Of a stretch of 64,000 nucleotides of DNA, positions 44,813 through 57,500 are shown one piece after another (position 1 is the first letter of the stretch; the number at the start of each line of letters is the position of its first letter). Below the pieces are notes generated by a model that did not search any database, was not told the origin of the DNA, and saw nothing but the letters and a program-made list of their open reading frames with translations. The position numbers and the translations under genes were made by a program. The DNA lies in NCBI GenBank assembly GCA_003993805.1, contig RSEF01000018.1, forward strand, positions 512,335 to 576,334, given 5' to 3'. The stretch comes from Himantopus leucocephalus (taxonomy: Eukaryota > Chordata > Aves > Charadriiformes > Recurvirostridae).

Positions 44813-47800
44813 CTGCAGAACACAAATGCAGAACGTTACCTGGCTAGAGCAGCAATAAGGTACAGAGAGTGTCTGCCCCTGTGCCATCCCGTGGTTCTTT
44901 TGGATTTGTTACGAGCTGGGTTGAGTGAGCTCCTAAATGGCTTTTTTTTTTTCACTCAGACACTGGTTTATTCTTGGGCAGAAGTTCTTCAGAAAGGGAA
45001 CAATGTGCATGGAGCTGCTGGCTGCTCACTATCCCTACTCCTAAGCTGTGTTGTTTCCAATTTTCCTTGGGATTCTGATCCCTGAAGTATTACAAGAGCT
45101 TATGGGAAGGATGAGAGCTATTCACCGGGAGTGGTGGATCTGCTCCTAGCTTAGCATACCATGTCGCCTTTGAGAGCTGTACCAAGGCAGCTCCAGAGTG
45201 TACTATTAGCAATGGCCTCTGTGGGAAGCCTGGCACTCCGGGGTGAGATAAGGCTGAGCAAGTCATGAAGATACCCAAAATCTCTTCCCAGGTCAGCCAC
45301 GAAGCTTACCCTTCCTGCAGTCTGCGGCTCCTGTGCTCTGTGGTTCCTCACCCCAGTTATGATGTGGGGTTGGGAAAACCCACTTTGCAGATCACTGCAG
45401 CTGAGCTTGTGGTGAACATGGTCCTGGAGCCTTCTGCCAACTTCCTCATGGCTTTAGGAACAGAAAGGCACGCAGAGGTACAATAACGCCTTCCACTAGG
45501 GCCAAGAATGTCAGTGTTGAGGGCAGCTGACCTCACGAATACAAATATAAGCTTATCCCCTGGTGAAGAAAAGCTAGAGCACGGCTTGGACAAATTATTA
45601 GCTGTTTGCTAAGCTGAGATGCAAGAATAAATAGTTCAAAGAGGTTAAACTCTTAANATAGGAGAAGCAGCTGGAGCAAAACTGGAAAACCCACAGTACA
45701 AAGTGTACAGGATCATGAGAAAAAGATTTTATAAGCACTTCTGTAGCCAGGAGAAGGCAATGGAAAGTGCCGCCTGTGTTCCATAAACAGGAGAAATAAT
45801 TGTGGATGCTGCTGAGATGGCTACAGGATTTAATGCCTTTTTAAACCATCTTCACTAAAAAGATAAATGGCTATGATCAATCAGATGACTAAGCCAAGAA
45901 CCTTCAGCAACAAAAGAGAAGAAGCTCCAGTTATCAGGTTGAAGAACAGGTTGGAGAATGCTCAGATGAGTAAAATGTTCCCAAACAGTTTGAGATACAC
46001 AAGGCTAAAGTAATAGCAACTATCTGTGGGTCTCCAGGAAACTGGGCAAGAGAGAGCATTATTTCTTGCTTTAAAAGAGATGGAGAGAAGAAACCAGGAA
46101 ATTATAAACCAGTCAGGATGATATTGGACCAAGTAATCAAACAATCTATATAAATGGATTTTGAAGATAGCAAGGAGTTGAGTAACAGCCAGGATGGATT
46201 CATCAAGAGCAAACCACATCACACCAACCTAATTTCCTTCTATGGAGAGATGACAGATTTCTGTTACAGGAATAAACAACGAATGTCATGTAGCTTGAAT
46301 TTAAGCATGTTTTGACATTATCTCACATGGCTTTCTCATATGCAAGCCAGAGAAAATTGGTCTGGGTAAGACTAACATAAAAAATATAGCTGTGGGTCAC
46401 CAGAGGAATTAGGAATGGCTCACAGTCTAAACAGAAGAATATATCAAATCATGTTACACAGCAATTTTTCCTACAAGTCAATATATTCATTAATGCCTTG
46501 GATGATAGAAGACATACTCCTTAACTCTGGATCATTCGAAGCTAACAGATTACAATGCAATATGATTTGGAGTAATTGAAGAAATTATCTGAAATACTTT
46601 TGATACAATTTAAAGAAGGACATTTGAAAAGGACCACACATTTAGGTCACAGTTAGCCACAGTTAAGCCAGCTGATTAAACACTGGGGTGGATGAATCCT
46701 CCAGAGATGCTTCTGTAGTGGTCACTGGACAGTGGCCTTAGGCAGAAATTAGTTACTGCATAAAGAGAGAAAAAAAATATAAAAAGCTCTGGAGAATCTA
46801 GTGATCAGCAACTGAACCACATCCCCAGACCTGCAGACAGCTTACTAGAAGACACAATGAAGATGGACCCTAGGAATAGCAAGGCCCCATTCTGTGTCCT
46901 GCATCTGGTCTGGAGGAGAGCTGCAGAAATCATTACTGAGCCAGAGAGGGGATCAATGAGGAGAGGCTGAAGGGAGAGGAGGTTGTCAGTCCAGAGGTGA
47001 GGTGGCTGTAGGGAAACGGGATGCAAAATACTTTTCAAAAGTGTTACAAGAAAAGCGATAAACAGTTCTGCACATGCTTGCATGTAGGAGAAAAAGTAAT
47101 GGGCTTAAACCGCAACAGAAAAGCTTGGCCTGGGAATCAGGGGAGACTTGCTAACAGCACAGGTTAAAGAGCACTGGAGAAGGTTGCTGGGGGTGGGATG
47201 TCTGTCGGCGGTCACACATCTCTCAGCAATGACCCAGATGGGGCGGTTCTGCTCGGGGGCAGAGGCGCACTAGCTGTCCCCTGCAGTCCCTCCCTGCCAC
47301 GCGTGCTGGACTGCTGGGAATAAGTGCTAAAGCCCTGCTGAGCCAGACTGCCGCAGGAAAGTCAGCCTGCTCTCTGTCCTCTGATCCAGCAATCTATTAC
47401 AGGACATTGACTTCAAAGTCTGCTGCACTGGCCTGTTGCCAGCCTCTAACATAGCGAGTGACATGTTTAAACAAATAATAGACATTTTATTTACTGAAGT
47501 CTTTACAATTTCTTGCCCTTCCCCCCATATTTTTTTCCCACCTTATTTTCACCAACGCAATCCCTTGTTTGGACTGCGTGTAGGTTTGCCTGGTTCCTGT
47601 GCCAGCTCAGAGCAAGCTGGTGTCTGCACCTGAGTGCAGTTAAATTCACCTAATGCATTTCCAGCTAACCGTCAGATCAGGTCCTGACTTGGACTAAGCT
47701 TGAATTGCTGTCCTACAGATGTGGCATTGTTCGTGTTGAACCCAGCTTTCACACTGCCTTGGCCTGACTTTCTGCTCTGATTTCTGCTACTTTTGACCAT

Positions 47801-49325
47801 TGCTGTTTATAAGCCGCATTTGTGTCACTGGGGTGCAAATGCTGGAGAAAGAACTCAGATGTGGGGTTTTTTTTCGCATCTGCTGAAGCAGAAGAGCTTT
47901 CAAAACACATGAAAGTGGTTCTTGTTATCTGCTTTCTGTTTGCAGAACATCAGTTTGGAGGAATATCAGCTAAACAACAAATGCCGTTGAGTAATTATCC
48001 AGAAACAGCCGCTGCTCCTTCCCCGTCAGAGCTCTAAGCAGGGCATCTTGCAAAGGAGTATGTTTGTTATGGGCTGTGCTCATTAGTGTCTTTGTTAGCA
48101 TGCTCTAAAAATGCATGCAGTTTGGGATAGACTAGACCATCCTTCCCTTTTCCCCAGGCAACTAGCCAGTGAAAGCCTTTGAAGAGAAAGACGAAGAGAC
48201 ACAAATGTATACTTAAACTGTAAAATATATGACACTTCAAGGATACTTTGGATTGCTTGAAATTTTGTAAGCATACTAATTTCTCAGAGTCGTATTATGT
48301 TTCTTGTGCTAGTCGTTTATTACCACAGGAGACTCGGGGCAAGTGATTTGGAGTGTGTTTAAGTTCAGAAGAGCACTTCTCCATATTTCACAATCATTCT
48401 TCCTTGCAAGGCTCCTTTTCCACGTGACTGCAAGCACGTTTTGCAGATTAATGGAACAAACTCTTGTGTTCAAGCAAAACCTGCATGACTGATTTTCCCT
48501 TTTCTGTGGACATCAACTTGGTCAAGACTGGATGGCAGGTTCTTGGAAAACCAGTGTGATTTCCCCAAAAGTGATCGCATCACAGAGTTTTGATGTTTTC
48601 TGGAAATGGGTACTTATCTTATCTCTGCCTTCAGCATTATTTAGGGAAGCCTGAATGCAATTAGATAATGGGGCTGATGGAAGCCTGGCCCACTTAGCCC
48701 CTTGAAGGTTGTGTGCCCTAATGGCCAAGCTTCACTGCTGAGCTAAAAGCCAGGCTCTCCTCTGATGACAAGTGTGAGCTCCCTGGGGATTCCTCCAGGT
48801 GACAAAGGGCATCTGCATTCTTCCTGCACACTTGCTAAACAGTTAGGCTCCGTAGGTCCCGTTTGCTGTTGGCCCTGCTCTAACCCCACTGACTTGAGCA
48901 GGAGTGGAGAGCAGCCAGCACAGCAAGGAGCGGGCTGTGGACCTGGCCTGGAGAGGAAAATGGCACTTTGGCTGCTTGGACATTTACTGGAAGGACTGAC
49001 AATGCCATGCTGAGCTATGCCCTGGCCACAACCATTTTTAAAACCCAGGAGCTGTTATGAAACCCTGTAGTTCAGGGCACAGATGGCCCCTCTGCCCTTT
49101 TAGACCTCCCCTGCTTGGGGAAGGGTGTTCCAGAGCATTTGTGAACCCTGGCTTGGCTCCACCATGTCTGGAAGCAAGGGAGAGGTCCTGACCCTCACCC
49201 TTGGCCACAGGGCCTGGATGGAGGATGCCAGAGGAGGGGACAGTGGTGGAAGGTGCTTTCAAACCCCACAACGCATGCAAAGCAAGCCCACGTGTTGCCT
49301 CATTGGGATGGCTTGCAGGAGTTAC
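44813..49325. other. MYOCD intron, 4.5 kb, with an old CR1 relic
   Basis: A degraded CR1-type LINE lies at about 45650-47100 (listed separately), with a single N at 45657 near its start. The remaining sequence shows no recognised gene or repeat. Confidence 0.65.
45650..47100 (+). repeat. Degraded CR1-type LINE relic (reverse transcriptase to 3' region)
   Basis: The plus strand follows, from memory, the ancient CR1/L3 pattern of birds and reptiles. One landmark is 'aaaccagtcaggatgatatt'. Another is the segment 'ccaacctaatttccttct', then a degraded 'ttgacattatctcacatgg' (the KAFDTVPHD region of the RT domain). 'attcattaatgccttggatg' corresponds to the downstream 'ttaatgacttggatga' landmark. 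Near 46960 'gaggagaggctgaaggg' marks the 3' part. All frames are broken. It is antisense to MYOCD. Confidence 0.75.
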
Positions 49326-49381
49326 CTTGGCTCGCTCCAGACTTTTTCGTTGTTCATGGAATGCGGATGGGCTTTTCAGTG
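49326..49381 (-). CDS. MYOCD: MYOCD exon between first and second RPEL (56 nt)
   Basis: The first two bases complete a proline codon (C|CA). The exon then encodes LKSPSAFHEQRKSLERAK and ends in phase 0. The acceptor is CTGTTGCAG and the donor GTAACC. AFHEQRK..LE.AK corresponds to human EFHEQRKHLDSDK and to the linker between RPEL1 and RPEL2 in MRTFs. KSPSAFHEQRKSLERAKTED is again closer to the MRTF sequence than the human form. Confidence 0.95.
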
Positions 49382-52300
49382 CTGCAACAGGAAAGAAAGA
49401 GGAGCAGTCAGCACAGGAGCGGAAGCAAGCAGCCACCAGGATATTCAGCAACAGCATTTTAATGAGTGCTATAAAAATAGCAACACAAACTAGCCGTTCT
49501 CTTTATTGCGCTGACTAAAAATAACTCAGGAAAGCTCTGGGAAATCCCATGCTCTCAGCCAGTCCACGGCAAGAGAGCAGGGGGGACAAAAGAGCACGGG
49601 GAGCGCAGGAGGCACATGGGCAGGGAGGGGGTGCAGGCTTTGAAACGTAGTGCTCCGTGGGACATGTCAGAGAGCAGATGTGGCTTTTCCCTGGAGTGCT
49701 TCTTGCAGGTTGTGGAAGGCACCGCAGCCCCATGAGACAGATCTGGGAAGAGCAACAACCTGAGAGAGGATGTCACCTGCAAGTAAAACCTGCAGGTGAC
49801 TGAGGCTTGAGGCCAGCAGGGAAACTGAAAAGACCTGCCTCGCCTCTTGGGGCCATGTGGGCGCAGCCTCCAGCAACAGTACTTCAAGGCAAGACCCCAA
49901 GGCTGTGGTCCTTTGTCCCTCTTCCATCGCTGACTACCCCTCCATCTCCTTTAGGCTCCCTCTCACTGGACATTTGTCCTGTCCCCTGCCCAGAAGCATC
50001 TGTGTGAGATGGGGCCTCCCTGAGCAGCTGCCCGGTCAGCTACCAGGCAGCAGATCATGCTTTCAGCATCTCCTGACGCCAAGGAGGATTAGCCCAGAGG
50101 GGCTCCCGAAGGAAAGCCAATAATCCCTGGCTCTTGGACCAGCGAACACCAGTCCCATGGAGCAGTCTGTACTGGAGTCATGGAGGACCTCGCACAGTTT
50201 TTTGTTTGCTCTGGTTCAGTAGAAATTGGAGCAGAATTTGCACAGTGAAGGGGTTAATATTTCTCAGATCCTGCAAGAATTCTTTTCTGGCTGTGTAAGC
50301 AAGCAAAATTAACTGTTCCCACTGGGACAGGGAAGGGGAAGGTGTCCCGACCCACAAAAACAGTCTGCTGCAACTTTTTTGTTTAGCAACAGGAATTCCC
50401 TTTCCATCTTCTGAATGGGATCCAATAAGGACAGAAATCATTTTCACACAGGACATGTCATCCATAAGTCTCGAAGATAATGAAGAGAAGACTGGGAGCA
50501 GCCGGGAAATATTTGGGAGCTCTCTGAATTGGCTTTTGGTGGGCAACACCCAGGGCAACCCCCCTAACCTCCAGTGAATCACAGTAAAACACAGAAGGCA
50601 CATTCCTGCTCCTAACATTTGGAAAGCGGACATACAGACAAGCTAGCGTTACTGTGCCATGCTCCGGTGAGCAGCCGTGAGGACTTGTGACAGCTGATTT
50701 AATCAGAAGCAAAATAAAATGGTGCACATGAGAAAATGAAGTTAGCAAGAGAGATGACTTTTACAACCCTGCTCACTGTGAAGTACTGACATTGGGAGTG
50801 TGCTATGGGCATTGACCAAACATCGTGCTATTCAAGAGGAAAATGTTGCAGAATTTAGTCATTTACCAAGATTTTTGGAGGAATTATGTGGATGCTGCAG
50901 CTTGTATTAGTCTGCAAAACAAATAAAGACATCGCTAGCACTGGTTATTCAGACAACTTGTCAGGGGATGACATGTCAGCTTGAAATGGCTGAGGGTCTG
51001 GAGGCAACAGGACGGAGCTGCTGTGCTTGGTGTTGGTAATCTTGGGACTATTGCCACTAAGGTTTGAGTTAGAGGATAGGGTAGTGGCTGCATACAGCAA
51101 GAAGGTCTTTACTTCAAGCGCAGCTATTTTTGCAGCCCATCATAGTAGGGGGAACCTTGCCTGGAGGAATCCTTGGTCCTGCAAGCTGCCTCCCCCTGCT
51201 TTTGGGCGGGTGAGCAGGATCTGGCTGGCGTGTGGGGCAGGTCTAGAGGAAAGGTTCATCCATGCTCAGCCCTACAGCCTGCCTTTCTGCAAGTGACCCC
51301 ACATGCTCTTGATTTAAAATGCTTTTGCTGGGTGTGTACCAGTGTCACTAGGAAAATAAAACTGCATGTGTTGTTGCATAAACTGGAAACTTCCTACTCA
51401 GTGAGACTGAAGAATGAGGCAGGCTCTGCTCTCACCTGCACTCCTAAGCATCAGGAGTGTGACTGTGTTCAGTGAACCTGGACCTCCCCTTTCCATCAGA
51501 GGACCCTCCATACACAGAGTCATGGGGCTGAAGGGACCCGCAGGCAGCCCTTGCCTACCGGTCTGCGTCTGTCTTTAATTTGTAGATATTTTTTCAGTAG
51601 CGTTGATTGTTTTGCTAGCCAGTTATTCAATTTACAACATGTAAACGTCTGACAATCAAAGTCCAGCTTTGAACGTGAAGTCTTGTGCAATGGTACTGCC
51701 TTTTGCTCCTGAGCATCCTTCTTTAGGCAGTTTCCTGCCTTCTGCAGTGATGGGCCATCTGAAGGTTTTGCATTTCTTAGAGGAACATCCAAGGGAGTGT
51801 GAACAGAGCTCAGGTATGAAATGGCATTAATCTTTTCCAGTCAACCCAAACACAGACTGGGCTTTGCTAAGGATATTCATCTCACTGTGCTATGCTCGAG
51901 TAACACTGACACTTCTCCTTGCGCTACCCTTTTGGATACCAAAAAAACGCCAGCTTCCTAGGACTCACTCACTCCAGTGTTTCACGCTTACCGTGCTATA
52001 GCTGCACTGCTGAACAGCTCATCAGGCTCTGCATATAGACATCAACCCCCCTTCCTACACGGGTTTCTACAAGCCCTCAAAGCTTTTCTTCAAAGCTGTT
52101 CTGTTACTTTGACCTTCTGTCTTTCTGGTCTCTGTATAAAATGGATCAGTTAGAAAAACAAAGTTTCTCTGGCCTGGGATTATATCAGCAGAAAACATAT
52201 GCAATGTGTTGAAAACAATCCTTGTGCAAAATCTGATGTGCAATGTGGGATCAAGTGCACACTTAAGCCTGGTACCAGACCTGACCCTCACCATGGAGAC

Positions 52301-54474
52301 CAGCAATGCCCATCTTTTCTCTTTCCAGAAGGGCAATTCTCAACCACTGTGGGTTACAGCCATATGGCTTCATTTCTTGCCCTCCTGCAATGCATGTGAA
52401 CTGAGATCCTGTCTTGGTGCACCTCCTAGAGCCCACCTCACCTGCTGGTCCTCAGAGCCAACAGGGCATGGGAAGATTTGGTTAAACATAGACTTGTTTT
52501 TCATAAGGAATGACTGCACATGCCCAAGCTGGCTGGGGCTCCCATGTATTAAATACTAACGTCTAACACTTCCTCCTGAGGTCAAATTCAGCAGTTAAAT
52601 TCTGCACGTTTGTTTTTATAATGGCAAAAGTGCCTTTTCTTCTGTTACTTCCCATGAGTGAACTGTACTCAAACTTCCCAAAATGGCCTTCTTGGACAAA
52701 AACCAGACTGCAATATGTCAGCCTAGGAGTTGGGAGTGCAAAGAAGCTGTAAGTAACAGGAAAATACCCTTCAGTTGCCATCAAATAAATCGGGCCTAAT
52801 ACATCGTCTGCAATGTGTAAGGTTTTAAATGTTAGGTGCCATTTGTAAAAGTGCAGTCCCATGCACCGGGCGCTGCAGGGCAGCGACAATATACAGACCT
52901 CTCGGTTGGCACTACTGCTCCATGTGTGTGCAACGGGTGACCTGCACCTTGTTTGAGTGTGCCCGCTTTTACAGAGTGGACTTAGCAATTCAGGAGATGT
53001 TAGACATATTTTTGGCCACTGACTGTATTGCTGGTGCTTGTAATACTATAACAAATGTCACAATATCTTGCTTAAAGCTCCAACTCCTGGAGTCCTGTGA
53101 TGAAAATGCCTGCCCTTTGGTGGCACACAGCACAAAATAGGAATGCTTAAAGAAATAAACAGAAGAAAAAATGAAAAGAACCTGCATTTATCAGTCTTAA
53201 AACCATGGAATCATTTTGACGTTCATGACTTTTGTCATCCTGCGCAAGTTTTCTTAATGCTTGATGCTGTCAATACTGTACTGAGAAGGCGTCTGTTGCT
53301 GGCTACCTTGACACAATCCTTTCGGAAGGCAGCTGCACGAGAAGGGCAGAAGGATGGGCAGGGTGCAGCAAGCAGTGCTATAGCCATGCTCTTAGCAAGT
53401 TGTTCTTCTGTTTAGGCAAGAGCTCCATCACAGTCTTCAAGGTTAGCCAGAAGAGACAAATGTGACACAGCCTTTGGAAAGTTGTGGTCTTAGCAATGAA
53501 CCCAAGGGGCCCTTGATGAGACGGAAAGGATAATCCTCTACCTGGGTCCCAGATTATCACAGATTCATGCATATGGAGCCTGAGCTAGGTCAGGATGGAG
53601 TTATCCCTCCAGCAGGGCTGAGCTCCCAACGTCATTTCTGCAGTAGTGCTACAGGTTTCATGATGCACCTGCAGGTGCAGAAGGGGATCATTTTCATTCA
53701 CTTACTCTTTGGGTTCAGCAGCTTTCTGATGCTGAATGATTACGTGACAATCCTGGCCTGGAGCTTGTCCTTCAGGCTTGAATGCCAGGTTAGCAAGGAT
53801 GAATGTGGTCAGAGAGGGGAAAGCACAGACATCATTCATCAGTCTGCAGCAGGCAGGCCCAGGTGGGGTTCCACTGGCCTCAGGTGTACACTGACAGTTC
53901 TGCCCTGTGCAGTCCTGGCTGGGCACAGGCACAGGTCTGGATACATCTCACTCATCCAGGGGCTGCCCTCCACACTGCGGCCAAGGCTGTTACCCACCAC
54001 TTCCTTCTTCCCACAGCCTCCTGGAGTGGACCCTCTCTACCTCTTCCTCCTTCTGATCCTGCCACAGAGGTTCCTGGCTTTTACAGGAGGACATGAGATT
54101 CTCTGCCCTTGCCTACGTGAAGAGCTTTGTGAGTCTTCTGCTTGGAGCTAGATATGCTTGTCCTGCTACAGTGACCTCTGGGACAGGGAGCTATGCAGCT
54201 GAATTTTGGGATGGTGTAAGCTAAGCATCTCTCCTGACTTCAGTTTGAGCAGCGGCATTATAGTCTCTTGGCAAATGCTGGGCACCGTTGTACAGCACCA
54301 GGGACCGTAATATTTCTACAGGGCAGGAAGGAAAATCCCCCCTGGTAGCGATCTGCTCAGAGCTGAGTGGGTCTGAGCAGGTAGCTGGTGCCACACAGTG
54401 CCCCAGCAGTGCCCCAGCTGAACACAGCCCTTCTGAGCCAGAAGTGGGTGAAAAAGGCAGAAAAAGATACTCAC
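49382..54474. other. MYOCD intron, 5.1 kb
   Basis: No recognised extra exon, RNA gene or known repeat on either strand. Confidence 0.6.
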
Positions 54475-54540
54475 GTGGCATGATGCCTTGGTCTGCCAGC
54501 TGCTCACGGGTCCTTCTCTGCTGAAGCCGTAGCTGTAAAA
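54475..54540 (-). CDS. MYOCD: MYOCD exon: first RPEL motif (66 nt)
   Basis: The exon starts with the last two bases of a valine codon (G|TT) and encodes LQLRLQQRRTREQLADQGIM, then P and one base of another proline. The acceptor is CTCACAG and the donor GTGAGT; it is phase 1 on both sides. The RRTREQL segment is the first RPEL motif of the family. It matches human VLQLRLQQRRTQEQLANQGI closely. This is the most upstream exon found. The preceding coding exon must end in G after KFRS. Confidence 0.96.
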
Positions 54541-57500
54541 CTGTGAGAGAGAGAGTGTCAGGAGAAGCTGCAGGATTTTACTGAGGTACTACTACATCTA
54601 TCGGGGTCAATATGTTGGGGGGTCTGTGTGTGGCACAGAGGTCTGGCACTGATCCCTGCTGCTGCTGGGCCAGCCTTGGTGCAGCAGAGTGCTCCAAGCC
54701 AAGGAGGACTGCCAGGGAGGAGCTGCACAGCCTGCACCCACCCAGTCCTCACTTTTGCGGACAGATGAGCAGGGAAGGGCTGCTCCTGGTGCAGGCAGTA
54801 CCCTAGTGCCTGGGACAGACTGGTCCCTGCACCTGTAGTAGCAGCCTCAGGTGACCATGGCTTCAGCTCAAATAGTTGCTCAGCTCTGAACTCTGAAGCT
54901 GAGAGGTCCTCCCTCATCCCAGCACTGTGAGTTGTGTAGAGCTTTCCAATGCCATCACCCTCCTGAGGGTCTGGCAGCAAATTTCCAGCCCTGCAAGGCT
55001 CGTCACTGAATGCAGATATGCTTGCTCTACCAAGGGGGATGTTGGTAATGCGGTGAGGGGAGATTAGTGCCATCTCTGTATGGACCCTCTGCTCCAAGGA
55101 CCTGCAATCTCCAGTATACCTTCCTTTTGGAAACAGTGCACTGACAGAGGGTCACTAAGTGGCTTAGTGTCATGGCCTCAGCTATAGAGCATCAACTAGG
55201 CATCAATTAGGCATCTAACAAAAACCACCTCTCAATATTTACGGCATGCACTGACAATCCACCACACACCTGCAGCCTGTCTTGTGCAAGGCTACAGACC
55301 TCTACATGGCCCCAGACTGCACAAGTTAGTTCATCCCATCACTCAGGTAACCCTGCCTGTACTTTGTTAGTAACATGTTCTACACCTTTGTTTTTGAAAA
55401 TTTGTCTTCAAGAAGATAGGCACTTGTATCACAAGGTAAAACATAGAACTCATTTCCATATTTTCCTGCTGGACACTCAGTACAGCTTGCCACGAGGACA
55501 TACATTTTTCAGGGGTCACAATGTGACTGCACACGTATCCCCCGCCTACCAGCACAGCTCCAGACTGCATCCCCTTAGCTGCCCTGAGAGAGCTGGTATT
55601 GGAAGGGGAAGAGTGGGAGCAACTTGCTGAGCTCTGCCAACAGCTCATGTTTACAGTGCGGCTTCCCTGGGACATGGGACCTGAATAATAATCCTTTCCA
55701 GAGAAGTCCCCAAAGCACAAGGCTCCCTGAGATGCCATTGCTTGTGACTTTTCCATGTCCTCTGTACAAACCATATCTCACATTCAGAACAAACATTTAG
55801 TGAAGGCCTCATGTGGGACAATGATCTCCTGCCAAATTCCAGCTCTTCTTAGGACTCCAAAGATAGATTCTTGCTGTGAGGGAAAAATGTAGCCTTCAGT
55901 ACCTGGTATGTGTGCGTGGTGTTCCCCTTCCGCCAGAGTGAAGCTGGTGGCTAGAAGTCACTGGCTGCCAGGGAAGTCTGTAGCCCTCCGTTTCCCCATG
56001 GCACCACCCCTGGTAAGGGCTGGTTCTGCCCATCGACACAGATTTAGACCCTTGCACCCTAGGTATCTACATTGGACCCAGTTATCTGCATCCCCTTTGC
56101 AGGAGTCATCCCCCTCAGGGGACCTCAAAACCAAATTAGGCAGTCCATGCCTGTCTTTCCTCCTGGACTATAGAGGCAGTTTAATGGTAACCAGCTCGTG
56201 GTAGGTATCTTACACAGAGTGGGGTGGACCCCAATTTCTCTGTGTAGAACCTTCCCTCTGACTGGTCACAATATTGAAGAACCATGCAGAGCTTTGCACT
56301 TTCCCTGAGGAACAGTTGTATCTTTATGGAACAGCTGAGCTAAGGGAGGTCAGAGACTGTCCAAGAATGAAGAAGCTTTGTAGCACATCCAGGAATGGTT
56401 CTTGACTCTCCTAGGTCCTGGTCCAGTGTCCCAGGCATTAGAGCATCTTGCCTTAAACTGAGGCAATTTACACACAACATCCCATCATCAAACAAGAATC
56501 AGAGATAGCAAAGACTTCTAGAGTCACATACAACACCCTGCCAAGGACACAGCAGTCTGCCCCATCTAGCTGTAAAATATTGCAAGTGAGGGTGCTCCAT
56601 CACTTCCCTTCGCAGCTCCCACATGTGCCAAATTTTTTGCACCATTTCATTCCGACTTCCGACACAGCCAGGCCAAGTGATACACCACATCCACATGAGC
56701 AAGTGGGATGCTATCAATCAGATGACCATGCATTCAAAGCCCACATTCTCTGCTTCTTCTGCTTATTTCATAGCCCTTCCTAGCAGACAAATAATTTGAC
56801 AGCCTCGGGGTGCAGTCAGCTGTCAGCCAGGCCTGTTTAGAGACAAAGATGTTACAAATTCCCTTGAAGCATAGCTTGGAAGGTGATGATGATTTCCAGT
56901 TGCATCTGCCTTGATGAAAGAAGTGCTGAAAAGGCGTAGGTTTCACTGCCATAGCTCTCCCTTTGCTCGGATGCAGGAGCAGCAATCAGGACCCCAGATT
57001 TCTCAGATCCTACTGCCTTCCAGCTAACAGTGCGCAATCTGCACTGGAGCCTGCCCTACTGCGGCTGGTCCATGCTCCAGCCTCTCCTTTGTCTCCTGCA
57101 CTACAGACTGCTGATAGACCATCACAGAGGGGACCTGGTATTATTTAATGATAATTTTATATAGGGAGAAAAGGTCTCCAAATTGTTATTCATGCTGACA
57201 GGCATGAAGACTGCGACCCGGCAGCGACACAAGCTGTTCTGAGTGTGAGAGCTAAGCTCTTCCATGGCTACGGGCAGGCCATGCAACCTCCCTCAGACAC
57301 CAGACACGTGGTTCATCTTGGGCCATGCTGAGCTTACAAACTTCCTGGCCCATTCTTAAGCCACAGGGCAAAGAGGAAAAGTTTATCCAGCCTTGTCTGT
57401 TCAGGGCAAGCTCTCAGAAAATGTGAGGACAGGTGTGTGCAAATGCTGGCTGTTTCCAGGAGCAGCCCAAGCTCAGTGGTTGAAGCAGTGGTTTCAGCCA

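Larger units (their letters stand above)
28527..54540 (-). other. MYOCD: MYOCD gene, all visible coding exons
   Basis: This is the gene for myocardin, a nuclear coactivator that binds SRF on CArG-box promoters and drives cardiac and smooth muscle genes. Twelve exons with GT/AG borders join without any frame break into 2765 coding nt, 922 residues, ending LHLQQW-stop. Domain order matches the family: three RPEL motifs, basic region, Q-rich stretch, SAP domain, coiled coil, PPxY-containing linker and C-terminal transactivation domain. Human myocardin is 938 or 986 residues, so only a short N-terminal piece is missing, consistent with the first coding exon (about 18 residues) lying upstream of 54540, probably beyond the window. 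The coding span is only about 26 kb. The mammalian alternative exon between the SAP exon and the PPxY exon was not recognised. Confidence 0.96.
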
